From Staphylococcus sp. M0911 (lineage in GTDB: Bacteria > Bacillota > Bacilli > Staphylococcales > Staphylococcaceae), in contig NZ_CP022881.1 in NCBI RefSeq assembly GCF_003491325.1, positions 62,001 to 126,000 on the forward strand: a stretch of 64,000 nt of DNA, in the 5' to 3' direction. A program made the translations under genes and the position numbers. Positions 1-8,675 of the stretch are shown piece after piece. The notes under the pieces are model-generated. The model had not been told where the DNA came from. It saw nothing but the letters and a program-made list of their open reading frames with translations, and ran no database searches. Position 1 is the first letter of the stretch. Each line of letters opens with the position of its first letter.

Positions 1-2
1 TG

Positions 3-134
3 AAGGCACATCATATTGTGGACGAGACCTTCTCAATAGAAACGTTCAAAAAAGAATTAAAAGCAGAGGCACAACACAATCATAGTGCCTTCATAAGAGA
101 TATGGCATACGGAATTATAGGGAAAATGAAGTGA
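3..134 (+). CDS. C-terminal end of an unidentified gene (truncated by window edge)
   Basis: An open frame enters from the left edge and ends in TGA at 132-134, giving 43 residues ending in RDMAYGIIGKMK. I do not recognise the family; the fragment is lysine and glutamate rich, looks helical and has no visible motif. The alternative frames are closed here. It is followed by a long hairpin and then a terminator in the same direction, which supports this being the true 3' end of a plus-strand gene. Confidence 0.55.
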   Translation, partial: KAHHIVDETFSIETFKKELKAEAQHNHSAFIRDMAYGIIGKMK

Positions 135-147
135 TAAAGAAGGGAGA

Positions 148-189
148 GGGACAGAAATAAAATTTTCTTAAAATTTATTTCGTTGTCCC
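148..189. repeat. Long A/T-rich hairpin, probable dispersed staphylococcal intergenic repeat
   Basis: GGGACA at 148-153 pairs with TGTCCC at 184-189, and the AAATAAA/TTTATTT inner arms extend the stem almost without interruption. The stem is followed by CACCCCGGCAAGG. The GGGACA...TGTCCC format is typical of short hairpins scattered between staphylococcal genes. Whether it is repeated elsewhere in this genome cannot be seen, because it occurs only once in the window. Confidence 0.5.
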
Positions 190-233
190 ACCCCGGCAAG
201 GTTGACTAGAAATGAAAAAGCTTGGTACATTAG

Positions 234-266
234 ACCGTCTTTGTAATTTATTACTTAGACGGTTTT
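234..266 (+). terminator. Intrinsic terminator
   Basis: ACCGTCT at 234-240 pairs with AGACGGT at 257-263 and is followed by a short T run. It ends transcription of the truncated gene at the left edge. Confidence 0.7.
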
Positions 267-475
267 ATGCATGAACTTTAGTTCATGTATACCTCTAAAG
301 CTTAATTTGAACACATGAGTCAATACGCATGTGTAAGTCATTCTAATTTCTATAAGAAAAAGAATGACTTTACAGTCAACTACTGCCTAAACATAAATGT
401 AACTTGAAGTATATATTTATGTCCTAGCTTCTCTTTTATATATGGAAGGTATAATATTAACTAGCTTTAAGATGT
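267..475. other. Intergenic stretch with two inverted repeats
   Basis: No gene is supported here. CATGAACT/AGTTCATG forms a tight palindrome at 270-287. AAGTCATTCT at 335-344 is perfectly complementary to AGAATGACTT at 361-370. Neither has a T run after it on the plus strand. The second could be a weak terminator for the minus-strand isaB-like gene. The rest is A/T-rich and featureless. Confidence 0.4.
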
Positions 476-985
476 TTATGATACGTTGGCTTTAGTGACA
501 TATCCGTTTTCAATTGCAAACGCAATATGACCTTTGCCTACTTGATAACTATAAATGCCATCGCCTTTCTTTTTAGCAGGTCCTGTTAATGGATTTTGAT
601 AATCATAGTTATTACCATATTTTTGTTTCACTTGTTTTAAGCTAATTGAGTTTGGTTTTACTTTAATATCTACATTGTTTGCTTTGTGATTTTTATACTG
701 TTGGAATGTTTGATCATAAATGACTTTAGAATTCGTTGGTGCTTGATATTTACCGCTAACTTTAACACCGTTGAACTCTAAATTATCCGCTTTTAAACCA
801 TTATAGAATGATTGGCTCAATACAAAGTTACCTCCTGAAGCAGTGTAACCGTTATATTTATACCAATACTGTGATGACGCCGCGTGTGCTTGGTGAGATG
901 ATACATTATCTGTAGAAACGCTTACTCCTAGTGCTGTGCCTAATACAATACTTCCCGCAACAAAAGTTTTAGTTAATTTCTTCAT
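476..985 (-). CDS. isaB: IsaB-like secreted antigen
   Basis: The 169-residue product has a signal peptide (MKKLTKTFVAGSIVLGTALG, cleavage near AHA-A at about residue 36) and a mature part of about 130 residues. The YWYKYNGY...NFVLSQSF...FNGVKV...YDQTFQQ...SLKQVKQKYG pattern follows the staphylococcal immunodominant antigen B family in order and spacing, and the length is close to that of the S. aureus protein. The family is secreted or surface-associated and binds nucleic acid; there is no LPXTG motif or lipobox. It has a strong upstream Shine-Dalgarno sequence (AGGAGTG on the minus strand) and appears monocistronic. The identification rests on remembered sequence similarity. Confidence 0.8.
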   Translation of the reverse strand: MKKLTKTFVAGSIVLGTALGVSVSTDNVSSHQAHAASSQYWYKYNGYTASGGNFVLSQSFYNGLKADNLEFNGVKVSGKYQAPTNSKVIYDQTFQQYKNHKANNVDIKVKPNSISLKQVKQKYGNNYDYQNPLTGPAKKKGDGIYSYQVGKGHIAFAIENGYVTKANVS

Positions 986-1268
986 AAAGCATCACTCCTG
1001 TGTAATTTTCGGTAGTGAAAACGCTACCAACTTTAAAGTACAACAAATTTATAAAAGATTCAAATTTAAAGTATAAAATGATTGTCGATTTTAGCAATAT
1101 AACTATTAATTTAAAAATACATTTTTGCATATACGGTATAAATATAAATGATTTCTGTTTGTTGGCCATATTTTTATAAAAATATAGTATAATTGCCTCG
1201 TATAAAGAAGTAGTAATAATATATATTTGGGAATTTTTGAAAAAACATTAAACAAAGGGGATTTATCA

Positions 1269-2204
1269 TTGAAGAAATTTTTATTTTTAAGTGGAACAGC
1301 ATTATTACTTTTGTCAGCTTGTAACAATGGCGATTCATCTAGTGATTCAAAAGGAGCATCGAAAGTAGAAGATACACAAAAGAGTGAAGACAGTAAAAAA
1401 GGGAACGATTCTAAGTCATCATCAAGCAAAGAAAGTTCAAACCAATCAAGCAAGTCTAAACAATCATCTACGAATGATATTTCGAATCTATCTGAAAAGG
1501 AAAGAATAGCGTTAATCTTTTTATCTAACGAATCAGGAGAGTACACTTATACTAAAAATGATATATTGACAGGTAGATATACTGAAAATAATTCACAAGG
1601 AAAAGAAACAAAAACTTTGACTGAATTAAAAATAAGTAAGGATGGTCAACAAATTCCGGGTGCACCTGCAGGCATGAAATTTTATAATGTTACACCATCA
1701 AAGGTTATGGCCGCTACAATTATTGGTATTAGTGATGACAAGATATATATCGGTGTTACTCAAAGTCAAATTCCTTCATATAAAGATGCCTTAAAAACTG
1801 GTGAAGAACACGATACGAAAGATGTTTATAATAAATACAAAAGCGATAGTGCTTTAAAAACAATAGCTGATAAAATTAGCTTATACGATAAGATGCCTAC
1901 TTCATCTGACGACGAAAGTGATGATGATTCAAGTTCAGACGACAATAGTTCATCTGATAGTAGTTCAGATTCTGAAGAAGTGACACGTGATAATGTCATT
2001 GATAAAGTAGAATCTTACGAAGGTGAAAAGTTAGATACAGATACGTATACATTTAAAGAACCTGAAAAAACAAGTGATGGTAAATGGGGATTCTCATATG
2101 ATGATAAAGAAGGTAATTTAGCCGGCTCATATACTGTTGATACAGATGATGGTTATGTGACTAAATTTGATGAAAATGGTGACAAAATCGGTTCAGGATA
2201 TTAG
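1269..2204 (+). CDS. Lipoprotein with Ser/Asp-rich low-complexity segments, unknown function
   Basis: I place the start at TTG 1269 because AAAGGGG (1254-1260) sits 8 bases upstream and the product then begins LKKFLFLSGTALLLLSAC, a classic lipoprotein signal with lipobox LSAC. The first ATG, at 1227, would put 14 extra residues before the signal. After the lipidated Cys come a Ser/Lys-rich linker, a folded region of about 130 residues (MKFYNVTPSKVMAATIIG...), a second linker rich in SDD and SSD repeats, and a C-terminal domain ending GSGY. A -10-like TATAAT lies at 1188-1193. The family is not recognised; surface attachment by lipid is well supported. Confidence 0.75.
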   Translation: MKKFLFLSGTALLLLSACNNGDSSSDSKGASKVEDTQKSEDSKKGNDSKSSSSKESSNQSSKSKQSSTNDISNLSEKERIALIFLSNESGEYTYTKNDILTGRYTENNSQGKETKTLTELKISKDGQQIPGAPAGMKFYNVTPSKVMAATIIGISDDKIYIGVTQSQIPSYKDALKTGEEHDTKDVYNKYKSDSALKTIADKISLYDKMPTSSDDESDDDSSSDDNSSSDSSSDSEEVTRDNVIDKVESYEGEKLDTDTYTFKEPEKTSDGKWGFSYDDKEGNLAGSYTVDTDDGYVTKFDENGDKIGSGY

Positions 2205-2282
2205 GACTTGAATTAAATTAGAAAAGTTCGCTAAATTTGTAAAACTTTGTGTAAATATTGATTGTTAATAAGATATAAAAAT

Positions 2283-2327
2283 AACTCCCAGCCGCGATAA
2301 CAATCGCATGGTTGGGAGTTGTTTTTG
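2283..2327. terminator. Bidirectional intrinsic terminator
   Basis: AACTCCCA at 2283-2290 pairs with TGGGAGTT at 2313-2320. It is followed by GTTTTTG on the plus strand and by an ATTTTTAT tail on the minus strand. It separates the convergent lipoprotein and PfoR-like genes. Confidence 0.8.
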
Positions 2328-2329
2328 TA

Positions 2330-3367
2330 TTATGAGTGTTTCGTATTTTTTTGCCAAGGCATTGGTATGTGTAAGTGCATTAAATCGAATTTTTTAATGA
2401 GTGTACCAATAATAAAGGCGAGTACTAGACTTGTGATAGCTACGGCAATAATTGTAATCGCTGATGAAACTGGATTGTTAAAGCCAAATAAGACAATCGC
2501 ACCTGCGATAGGTGTTGCCATACCAGTGACACCAATTTTCAGTCCACTAAATGCAATAATACAAGCATTGACCATACCAATAAGAGCATTCGTACCGTAT
2601 AAAACGGGCGCATATCTTACGATTAAATCAATTTGTGTTAAAGGCTCGATAAAGACTGCAAATCGATTTGGTTTTTCGCCAATTTTCAAAATGTTGAATA
2701 ATGTGAAGTTTACAAATGACGCACCTGTACAAGTAATAGCACCAATGGCCATTGGTAGTCCTGTAAGGCCTAAGATACTTGCGAGCACCATTGAACTTAA
2801 TGGCGTCATACTTGTAACTGGAATAATTAAGCCTAAGATGATCGCTAGAGCATATGGACTACTGTCGCCAACTGAGTTCACGGCACCTGCAATTTGATTT
2901 AATACGGCTGTAACACCTGGATTAATCAGTGATGCAAGTCCATATACTAATGCCGGTGCAATGAGTATCACTGCGATTAAATCTAAACCTTCAGGCACTT
3001 TCTTCTGAATCAATTTAATAATAAATGCAACTATATATGAAGCGATAAACGCTGGTAATAAACTGAAATCCTTTAATACAAGACCGACGATAATAGCGAA
3101 GACAGGTGATACACCTAAATTGATACATGCGAGGATACCTACTGCAATACCACCTAGACTACCCGCAAGGTCCCCGATGTCTTGTAAGAATTTAATATGT
3201 AAGATACCACCAATTGCATAACTTAAGAATGCTTGAGGTAGGAATGTAGCACAAGCAGCACCAGATAAAGCTTGTAAGCCTTCCTTACCATATGGTGCGA
3301 ATTTAAGGAACAATGTCATAATGACCAACACGATAACGAGTGTTCCGACGCCTAATATAATATTCAT
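2330..3367 (-). CDS. PfoR-family PTS EIIC-like membrane protein
   Basis: The 345-residue protein is almost entirely hydrophobic, with roughly ten membrane segments. It carries the GKEGLQALSGAACATFLPQAFLSYAIGG start and the TGASFVNF / MATPIAGA glycine-rich motifs of the PfoR/COG3641 group (PTS_EIIC_2). Members are annotated either as sugar PTS IIC subunits or as putative toxin regulators, and the true substrate is unknown. No EIIA or EIIB gene is adjacent, so sugar transport is not shown by the context. AAAGGGG precedes the ATG. It appears monocistronic. Confidence 0.75.
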   Translation of the reverse strand: MNIILGVGTLVIVLVIMTLFLKFAPYGKEGLQALSGAACATFLPQAFLSYAIGGILHIKFLQDIGDLAGSLGGIAVGILACINLGVSPVFAIIVGLVLKDFSLLPAFIASYIVAFIIKLIQKKVPEGLDLIAVILIAPALVYGLASLINPGVTAVLNQIAGAVNSVGDSSPYALAIILGLIIPVTSMTPLSSMVLASILGLTGLPMAIGAITCTGASFVNFTLFNILKIGEKPNRFAVFIEPLTQIDLIVRYAPVLYGTNALIGMVNACIIAFSGLKIGVTGMATPIAGAIVLFGFNNPVSSAITIIAVAITSLVLAFIIGTLIKKFDLMHLHIPMPWQKNTKHS

Positions 3368-3672
3368 GTCATTAAACCCCTTTAGTAGAAATAAGAATTG
3401 TTCTATAAAAAATCATTTGACAATTGTAACATAATGTTCAAAAAATTAAATCGTCCACAAACCATTATTAATCAATATTTAATTTTTTTGAAAATTCAAA
3501 TGAAATGCCTCTAACCTCCTTTGATAGACACGTCGAGGGAATGTAAATGAAACAATATACTTCAATATTCAAAATAATATTTTTAACAATATAGACAAAA
3601 AAGATGGCAATTTACATGAATAAAATGATGATTTGGGGTATATAATAAACACGTAAAGAGGGGGAGATAGTC
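3368..3672. other. Divergent intergenic region
   Basis: A/T-rich region between the minus-strand PfoR-like gene and a plus-strand small gene. A plausible -10 (TATAAT, 3641-3646) and an AGAGGGGGAGA ribosome site precede the small gene; no convincing -35 is visible. Nothing else is supported. Confidence 0.4.
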
Positions 3673-3894
3673 ATGAAATTTTTTAAACTAGATTATCAAC
3701 ATCATAAAGATATTGTAGATGATAATGTGTTAACAATGTTTGTGCTTGCAAAAGATAAAGATGAAGTGGAAGCATTCGCAAAGAAATTAGGGTATGCGGT
3801 CGAAAATATTAAGAAATTAACTGAAAAAGAATTCGAACATGAAAAAGAAGTGACAGAACATTATAGATTAGAACATGCAGATCAATATTTATAA
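3673..3894 (+). CDS. Small conserved-looking acidic protein, unknown function
   Basis: A 73-residue cytosolic protein (MKFFKLDYQHHKDIVDDN...) with no membrane segment or recognisable motif. It ends in a charged helix (KEFEHEKEVTEHYRLEHADQYL). A strong AGAGGGGGAGA ribosome site and its own terminator at 3930 make it a real monocistronic gene. I do not recognise the family. Confidence 0.7.
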   Translation: MKFFKLDYQHHKDIVDDNVLTMFVLAKDKDEVEAFAKKLGYAVENIKKLTEKEFEHEKEVTEHYRLEHADQYL

Positions 3895-3929
3895 TGTTGT
3901 AATACGATAATTGAGGTATTAAAACGAGG

Positions 3930-3958
3930 AGCTGTGGATGATTGATCTACAGCTTTTT
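3930..3958 (+). terminator. Intrinsic terminator
   Basis: AGCTGTGGAT (3930-3939) pairs with ATCTACAGCT (3945-3954), one G-U pair, and is followed by TTTT. Confidence 0.75.
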
Positions 3959-4017
3959 GAATATAAAAAAGAATCGATGATGAATAAGATGAATTCATTA
4001 AAAGGGTGTGTTACATC

Positions 4018-4623
4018 ATGTATATTGGTAAGCATTCACAAATCAATGATTATGAAGAAATAAAACGATTTATGCAGCACAACAATTTTGCGACGATCGT
4101 AACGAGTAACGACGTAAAACCCATCGCGTCACATATTCCCGTGATGATTTCAGAACAAGATGATCAATTAGTGATTACAGGACATTTAGCGAAACATAAT
4201 GAATTGGTACAAATGATAGAACATAACGCACATGTATTAGTGATCTTCCAAGGACCAGACTCCTATATTTCCTCTACATGGTACGAGACAGAAGATGTAC
4301 CGACATGGGATTATCAAAGTGTGCATGTATATGGGGAAGGACGATTATTGAATCATGACGAACTAGTATCTGATTTGAAGCAATTATTGAATCAATATGA
4401 AGGCCATAAAGATGATGGTGCAACTTGGAATCATTTATCAGAAGATACTAAGAGACAAATACATGGGATTGTCGGATTTCAAGTTAAAGTGAATGACATA
4501 GAAGCAGTATATAAACTTAGTCAAAATAGAAGTAAGCAGGAAAAAGTGAATATTGTTAAGCAATTAAAGGCGTCGGGCAATCAAAAGGAAAGTAAAATTG
4601 CTAAAGAAATAGAGAAATATTAA
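4018..4623 (+). CDS. PaiB-like FMN-binding protein
   Basis: The 201-residue product begins MYIGKHSQINDYEEIKRFMQHNNFATIVT and contains the SHIPVMIS, GHLAKHNE, VIFQGPDSYISSTWY and VPTWDYQSVHVYG motifs of the PaiB/FMN_bind_2 family, a split-barrel flavin-binding fold. In Bacillus, PaiB acts beside the acetyltransferase PaiA in repressing degradative enzymes and sporulation. No PaiA is adjacent here, so only flavin binding is inferred. I chose ATG 4018 over an upstream in-frame GTG at 4006, because AAAAGGG lies at a suitable distance from the ATG. Confidence 0.8.
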   Translation: MYIGKHSQINDYEEIKRFMQHNNFATIVTSNDVKPIASHIPVMISEQDDQLVITGHLAKHNELVQMIEHNAHVLVIFQGPDSYISSTWYETEDVPTWDYQSVHVYGEGRLLNHDELVSDLKQLLNQYEGHKDDGATWNHLSEDTKRQIHGIVGFQVKVNDIEAVYKLSQNRSKQEKVNIVKQLKASGNQKESKIAKEIEKY

Positions 4624-4677
4624 GACATTATTTTATAGAATTCATGAATAACATAAACTTGGGAGGATTAGGTAGCA

Positions 4678-5235
4678 ATGAGAGAAATAGACAAATTAGA
4701 TAAAGGTATGCCGTATCATTTTGATGATGAGGAAGTGGCGGCACGTAAAGCTAGAGCAGCACAATTATGCCAAGAATTTAATGCCATTCCTGCTACAGAA
4801 CCGGCACAACAAGAAAGCAAAATCCGCCAGATATTAGGGTCTGCTGGTGAAAACATTTCATTCCAAGCGACATTCAATTGTGATAACGGGAAAAATATAC
4901 ATGTCGGACATGACGTCTTAACAAACTATAACCTTACCATTCTAGATATAGCGCCAGTGAATATTGGGAACCATGTGATGATAGGTCCTAATGTCGATAT
5001 TTATACTGTTAACCATCCATTAAGCGCAAAAGGAAGACGAGAGTATTTAGCTCAAGCAAGTCCTGTAAATATAGGCGACGATGTTTGGATAGGTGGCAAA
5101 GTCACGATTACTCCAGGAGTGACTATTGGAAATAATGTAGTGATTGCCTCAGGTGCAGTAGTCACAAAGGATATACCAGATAATACCCTTGCAGCAGGTG
5201 TACCGGCAAAAGTCATTAAAGAATTAGAAGAATAG
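4678..5235 (+). CDS. Maltose/galactoside O-acetyltransferase family protein
   Basis: The 185-residue protein has the N-terminal Mac region (PYHFDDEEVAARKARAAQLCQEFN) followed by left-handed beta-helix hexapeptide repeats (IGNHVMIGPNVDIYT, IGDDVWIGGKVTI, IGNNVVIASGAVV). The catalytic His is in YTVNHPL. The family acetylates sugars or related acceptors with acetyl-CoA in the cytosol; the substrate is not inferable. It follows the PaiB-like gene by 54 bp, with a GGGAGGAT ribosome site, so the two may be co-transcribed. Confidence 0.85.
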   Translation: MREIDKLDKGMPYHFDDEEVAARKARAAQLCQEFNAIPATEPAQQESKIRQILGSAGENISFQATFNCDNGKNIHVGHDVLTNYNLTILDIAPVNIGNHVMIGPNVDIYTVNHPLSAKGRREYLAQASPVNIGDDVWIGGKVTITPGVTIGNNVVIASGAVVTKDIPDNTLAAGVPAKVIKELEE

Positions 5236-5274
5236 CAGTTTGATAACTGATTGATAAAACAAATATATGAGAAT

Positions 5275-5309
5275 GAAGTGCTATACAAATGGTGTATAGT
5301 ACTTTTTTT
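5275..5309 (+). terminator. Intrinsic terminator
   Basis: AAGTGCTATACA pairs with TGTATAGTACTT (one mismatch) and is followed by a run of T residues to 5309. Confidence 0.85.
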
Positions 5310-5459
5310 AAAAATATCACTCAATGTGTTATTTTACATTTTATAAAGTAATAATGATGTATTATTGTCTAATTTTTTAAAATTTTCTTGTTATTTACAT
5401 TTTTCCTTTACAAAATATCATGTATAATGAATAAAAAATAACTAGGAGAATAAACAGAC

Positions 5460-6821
5460 ATGATGAAAAACAAATTGACTTTAAAAGAGAACATTTTTAT
5501 CGGATCAATGCTATTTGGTTTATTCTTTGGTGCTGGGAATATTATTTTCCCAATTCATCTTGGACAAACAGCAGGGTCAAACGTATTTATTGCCAATTTA
5601 GGCTTTTTAATTACTGCTATCGGATTACCGTTTTTAGGTATTATCGCTATCGGTATGTCTAAAACAAACGGTATTTTTGAAATTACGTCAAGAGTTAGTA
5701 AAACATATGCATACATATTTACGATTGGTTTGTATCTAGTCATTGGGCCATTCTTTGCGTTACCTAGGTTAGCAACAACATCTTTTGAAATTGCATTTTC
5801 ACCATTCATTTCACCTGATGTTGCGAAGATTTACTTACCGATCTTTAGTATTATTTTCTTCTTATTAGCTTGGTTCTTTGCGAGAAAGCCGTCTAAAATT
5901 TTAGATTACATAGGTAAATTTTTAAATCCAGTCTTTTTAGTTTTATTAGGTATTGTTGTAGTCTTAGCGTTCATCCATCCATTAGGTGGGTTAACGAATG
6001 CGCCTGTGAGTGCAGATTACGATAAGAGTCCATTACTTAAAGGATTCATTGATGGTTATAACACGTTAGATGCATTAGCATCATTAGCCTTTGGTATTAT
6101 TATTGTATCTACGATTAAAAAGTTAGGTATCACAAATCCTAACAGCATCGCCAAAGAAACATTTAAATCAGGAACTATCAGTATTGTATTAATGGGGATT
6201 ATCTATAGTTTACTTGCGTTTATGGGTACAATGAGTATCGGTAAATTTAAAGTGAGTGAAAATGGTGGTATTGCATTAGCTCAAATCGCGAGACACTATC
6301 TTGGAGATTACGGAATTATCGTATTATCTCTAATCGTAATTGTCGCATGTTTAAAAACAGCGATTGGTTTAATCACTGCTTTCTCTGAAACATTTACAGA
6401 GTTATTCCCGAAACGTAGTTACTTAATGTTTGCGACAGTGGTAAGTATCTTAGCATGTATTTTTGCTAATGTTGGTTTAACTAAAATCATTATGTATTCA
6501 ACGCCAGTATTGATGTTCATTTATCCATTGGCTATTACAATTATTTTATTAACTTTAGTAAGTCCATTATTCAATCATTCGAAAATTGTATATCGATTTA
6601 CGATTTTCTTCACAATGATCGCGTCATTTATCGATGGTGTTAAGGCTAGTCCAGAGCCATTTTTGAAAACATCATTCGCTAAATTTATCATTTCATTAGG
6701 TGAAAAATACCTACCATTCTTTGATATTGGTATGGGTTGGATTCTACCGGCATTAATCGGATTTATCATTGGATTGATTGTTTATAAAATCCGCTCGAAT
6801 AAGTCAACGACAACAGAATAA
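5460..6821 (+). CDS. brnQ: BrnQ branched-chain amino acid transporter
   Basis: The 453-residue protein has about 12 membrane segments. It carries the family signature near the N-terminus ([21 protein letters not shown]) and the [12 protein letters not shown] and [15 protein letters not shown] motifs of the LIVCS family. It imports Leu, Ile and Val by cation symport. AGGAG at 5444-5448 supports ATG 5460. TATAAT at 5423-5428 is a probable -10. A terminator follows, so it is monocistronic. Staphylococci carry several BrnQ paralogues, and which one this is cannot be decided here. Confidence 0.9.
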   Translation: MMKNKLTLKENIFIGSMLFGLFFGAGNIIFPIHLGQTAGSNVFIANLGFLITAIGLPFLGIIAIGMSKTNGIFEITSRVSKTYAYIFTIGLYLVIGPFFALPRLATTSFEIAFSPFISPDVAKIYLPIFSIIFFLLAWFFARKPSKILDYIGKFLNPVFLVLLGIVVVLAFIHPLGGLTNAPVSADYDKSPLLKGFIDGYNTLDALASLAFGIIIVSTIKKLGITNPNSIAKETFKSGTISIVLMGIIYSLLAFMGTMSIGKFKVSENGGIALAQIARHYLGDYGIIVLSLIVIVACLKTAIGLITAFSETFTELFPKRSYLMFATVVSILACIFANVGLTKIIMYSTPVLMFIYPLAITIILLTLVSPLFNHSKIVYRFTIFFTMIASFIDGVKASPEPFLKTSFAKFIISLGEKYLPFFDIGMGWILPALIGFIIGLIVYKIRSNKSTTTE

Positions 6822-6830
6822 TTGACTATA

Positions 6831-6867
6831 TAGCGTCTATCTTACATTTGAGATAGGCGCTATTTTT
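6831..6867 (+). terminator. Intrinsic terminator
   Basis: TAGCGTCTATCT pairs with AGATAGGCGCTA (one mismatch) and is followed by TTTTTT. Confidence 0.85.
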
Positions 6868-6980
6868 TAAACAATGACAGAGCGACAGCGTATGACTTAA
6901 ATAAATATTTATTTGCGCTTAACAATGAGTTAATAATCATTAATTACGCTTAATCTAAAATAAAATAAGGGATGGTTAAT

Positions 6981-8336
6981 ATGGAAATTGTGAAGTCAAA
7001 GCAAGATTTATATCGAATCATTGATGACGCGGACAAACAACATACATCCAATATGTTGTTATTGATGATATTAGGAACGATATTTTTAGATGCATATGAT
7101 ATTACCATTTTAGGAACGATGACAGACCAAATCACGAAAGAATTCAATTTATCTCCAACCATGCTATCATTCGTGATGACATCATTACCTGTAGGTGCAT
7201 TAATTGGTGCGATTTTTGGAGGGACACTCGCGCATCGATTTGGTAGAAAGCGTATCCTTTCAATATCATTGTTAATATTAATGATTACGTCTTTAGGTGC
7301 AGCATTTTCGCCTAATATTATGACCTTATTGATATTTAGATTTCTGATGGGCATTGCGATAGGTATGGACAGTCCAGTAGCGTTTACATTTATTGCAGAA
7401 ATTAGTAACAAAGTCCAACGAGGTCGTAACGTTAACTACTGGCAAGTCGTATGGTACATAGCGATTGTGACATCGTCGTTAGTGGTCATTGCATTTTTCT
7501 TAATGGGAGCAGGAGAAACATTATGGCGTATGGCAGTTGGATTTGGGGCTTGTATTGCTTTAGTGCTATATATCATGCGATTAAAGTATTTACAAGAAAG
7601 TCCGACTTGGATTATTGATCACTTTTCACTTGAAAAGGCGACACACTATATTCAGAAACATTACGATGTGCAGTTGAAATTAGATGAAAGACAAGGAGAA
7701 CATCAATCAAACGCACAACAACAATCATATAAAGTACTACTTAAAAAACCATATTTAAAGAGATTAACACTAGCAACAGCGATATCAACATTACAAGGTA
7801 TGCAGTACTACGCAGTGGGATTATATATTCCAATTATTGCTAAATATATGATAAGTGAGGATAAGTTAGGGGTCTTATTTGGTACAGCAATTGTCAATGT
7901 TGCTGGTATCATCGGTGCGTACTTAGGTGCACAGTATACATATCGTCTAGGTACAAGAAAACTTACAATGATAGGTTTCGGTATTGTCTTATTTGTTATG
8001 GTTGTAACAGGCCTATTTTACAATAACTTACCAATGGTGATTAATACATGTTTAATTGCATTGTTCTTATTCGGTCATTCAGGTGGACCAGGAACGCAAG
8101 GTAAGACAATTGGTGCATTATCATTCCCAACACATTTACGTTCACAAGCGACAGGTATTGTGGAGTCAGTGAGTCGAACGGGTAGTATTATAGGAACGTT
8201 TGTATTTCCGATTATATTAGCAGCAGTCGGATTAAACCAAACGATGTTATGGATTGGTCTCGTACCACTAATCGGTCTTGTCATTACATTTGTATTGAAA
8301 TGGGAACCTGTTGGTAAAAATGTTGAAGATGAATAA
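6981..8336 (+). CDS. MFS transporter, sugar/aromatic-acid-proton type
   Basis: I chose ATG 6981 because AAGGGA at 6967-6972 is correctly spaced from it; an in-frame ATG at 6972 overlaps that site. The protein has 451 residues and 12 predicted membrane segments in two halves with a central cytoplasmic loop. The MFS motif GGTLAHRFGRKR follows helix 2, and DAYDITILGTM in helix 1 resembles aromatic-acid and metabolite-proton symporters. The second-half loop motif is YRLGTRK. The substrate is unknown. The neighbouring formamidase genes are separated by a terminator, so a shared role is only a possibility. Confidence 0.8.
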   Translation: MEIVKSKQDLYRIIDDADKQHTSNMLLLMILGTIFLDAYDITILGTMTDQITKEFNLSPTMLSFVMTSLPVGALIGAIFGGTLAHRFGRKRILSISLLILMITSLGAAFSPNIMTLLIFRFLMGIAIGMDSPVAFTFIAEISNKVQRGRNVNYWQVVWYIAIVTSSLVVIAFFLMGAGETLWRMAVGFGACIALVLYIMRLKYLQESPTWIIDHFSLEKATHYIQKHYDVQLKLDERQGEHQSNAQQQSYKVLLKKPYLKRLTLATAISTLQGMQYYAVGLYIPIIAKYMISEDKLGVLFGTAIVNVAGIIGAYLGAQYTYRLGTRKLTMIGFGIVLFVMVVTGLFYNNLPMVINTCLIALFLFGHSGGPGTQGKTIGALSFPTHLRSQATGIVESVSRTGSIIGTFVFPIILAAVGLNQTMLWIGLVPLIGLVITFVLKWEPVGKNVEDE

Positions 8337-8427
8337 TTTAAGTATAGGCTAGAAAGTGAATCAATGAGAGTATAATTGTATCAATCCACTATAAAGATTG
8401 AAATGACAAGGGTTATAGAACTAAGGG

Positions 8428-8472
8428 TAAGACTTCCGTATGTCTGAAGGTAGACAAACGGAAGTCTTATTT
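8428..8472 (+). terminator. Intrinsic terminator with long stem
   Basis: TAAGACTTCCGT (8428-8439) is perfectly complementary to ACGGAAGTCTTA (8458-8469), with a nested TGTCT/AGACA stem in the loop. The T tail is short. Confidence 0.7.
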
Positions 8473-8607
8473 GTTGAGTAATTCTATGCAACTTCCCCTC
8501 CCCTACTACCCTTTGAATGTTCAAACATATCCCTTTATATCATCTGTTTATCGTAATAATTCCAATTAATAAAAATATACACATTTTAATATATTTTGTA
8601 ACTTTAA

Positions 8608-8636
8608 TTGTGTTAATATTTAGATAACTTGATAAT
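8608..8636 (+). promoter_or_regulatory. Probable promoter of fmdA
   Basis: TTGTGT at 8608-8613 and GATAAT at 8631-8636 are 17 bp apart, about 40 bp before the fmdA start. Confidence 0.4.
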
Positions 8637-8675
8637 CAGTCATAACTAACTTTCATATGTAAGGGGGAAGGGCAT

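Larger units (their letters stand above)
8337..8675. other. Intergenic region with terminator and promoter
   Basis: The first half holds the terminator at 8428-8472; the second half holds a probable fmdA promoter. The remainder is A/T-rich without an open frame. Confidence 0.5.

Noticed and set aside
2319..2897. 192-residue plus-strand frame opposite the PfoR-like gene
   Set aside because: It is antisense to a clear membrane protein, has no ribosome site and no family motif.
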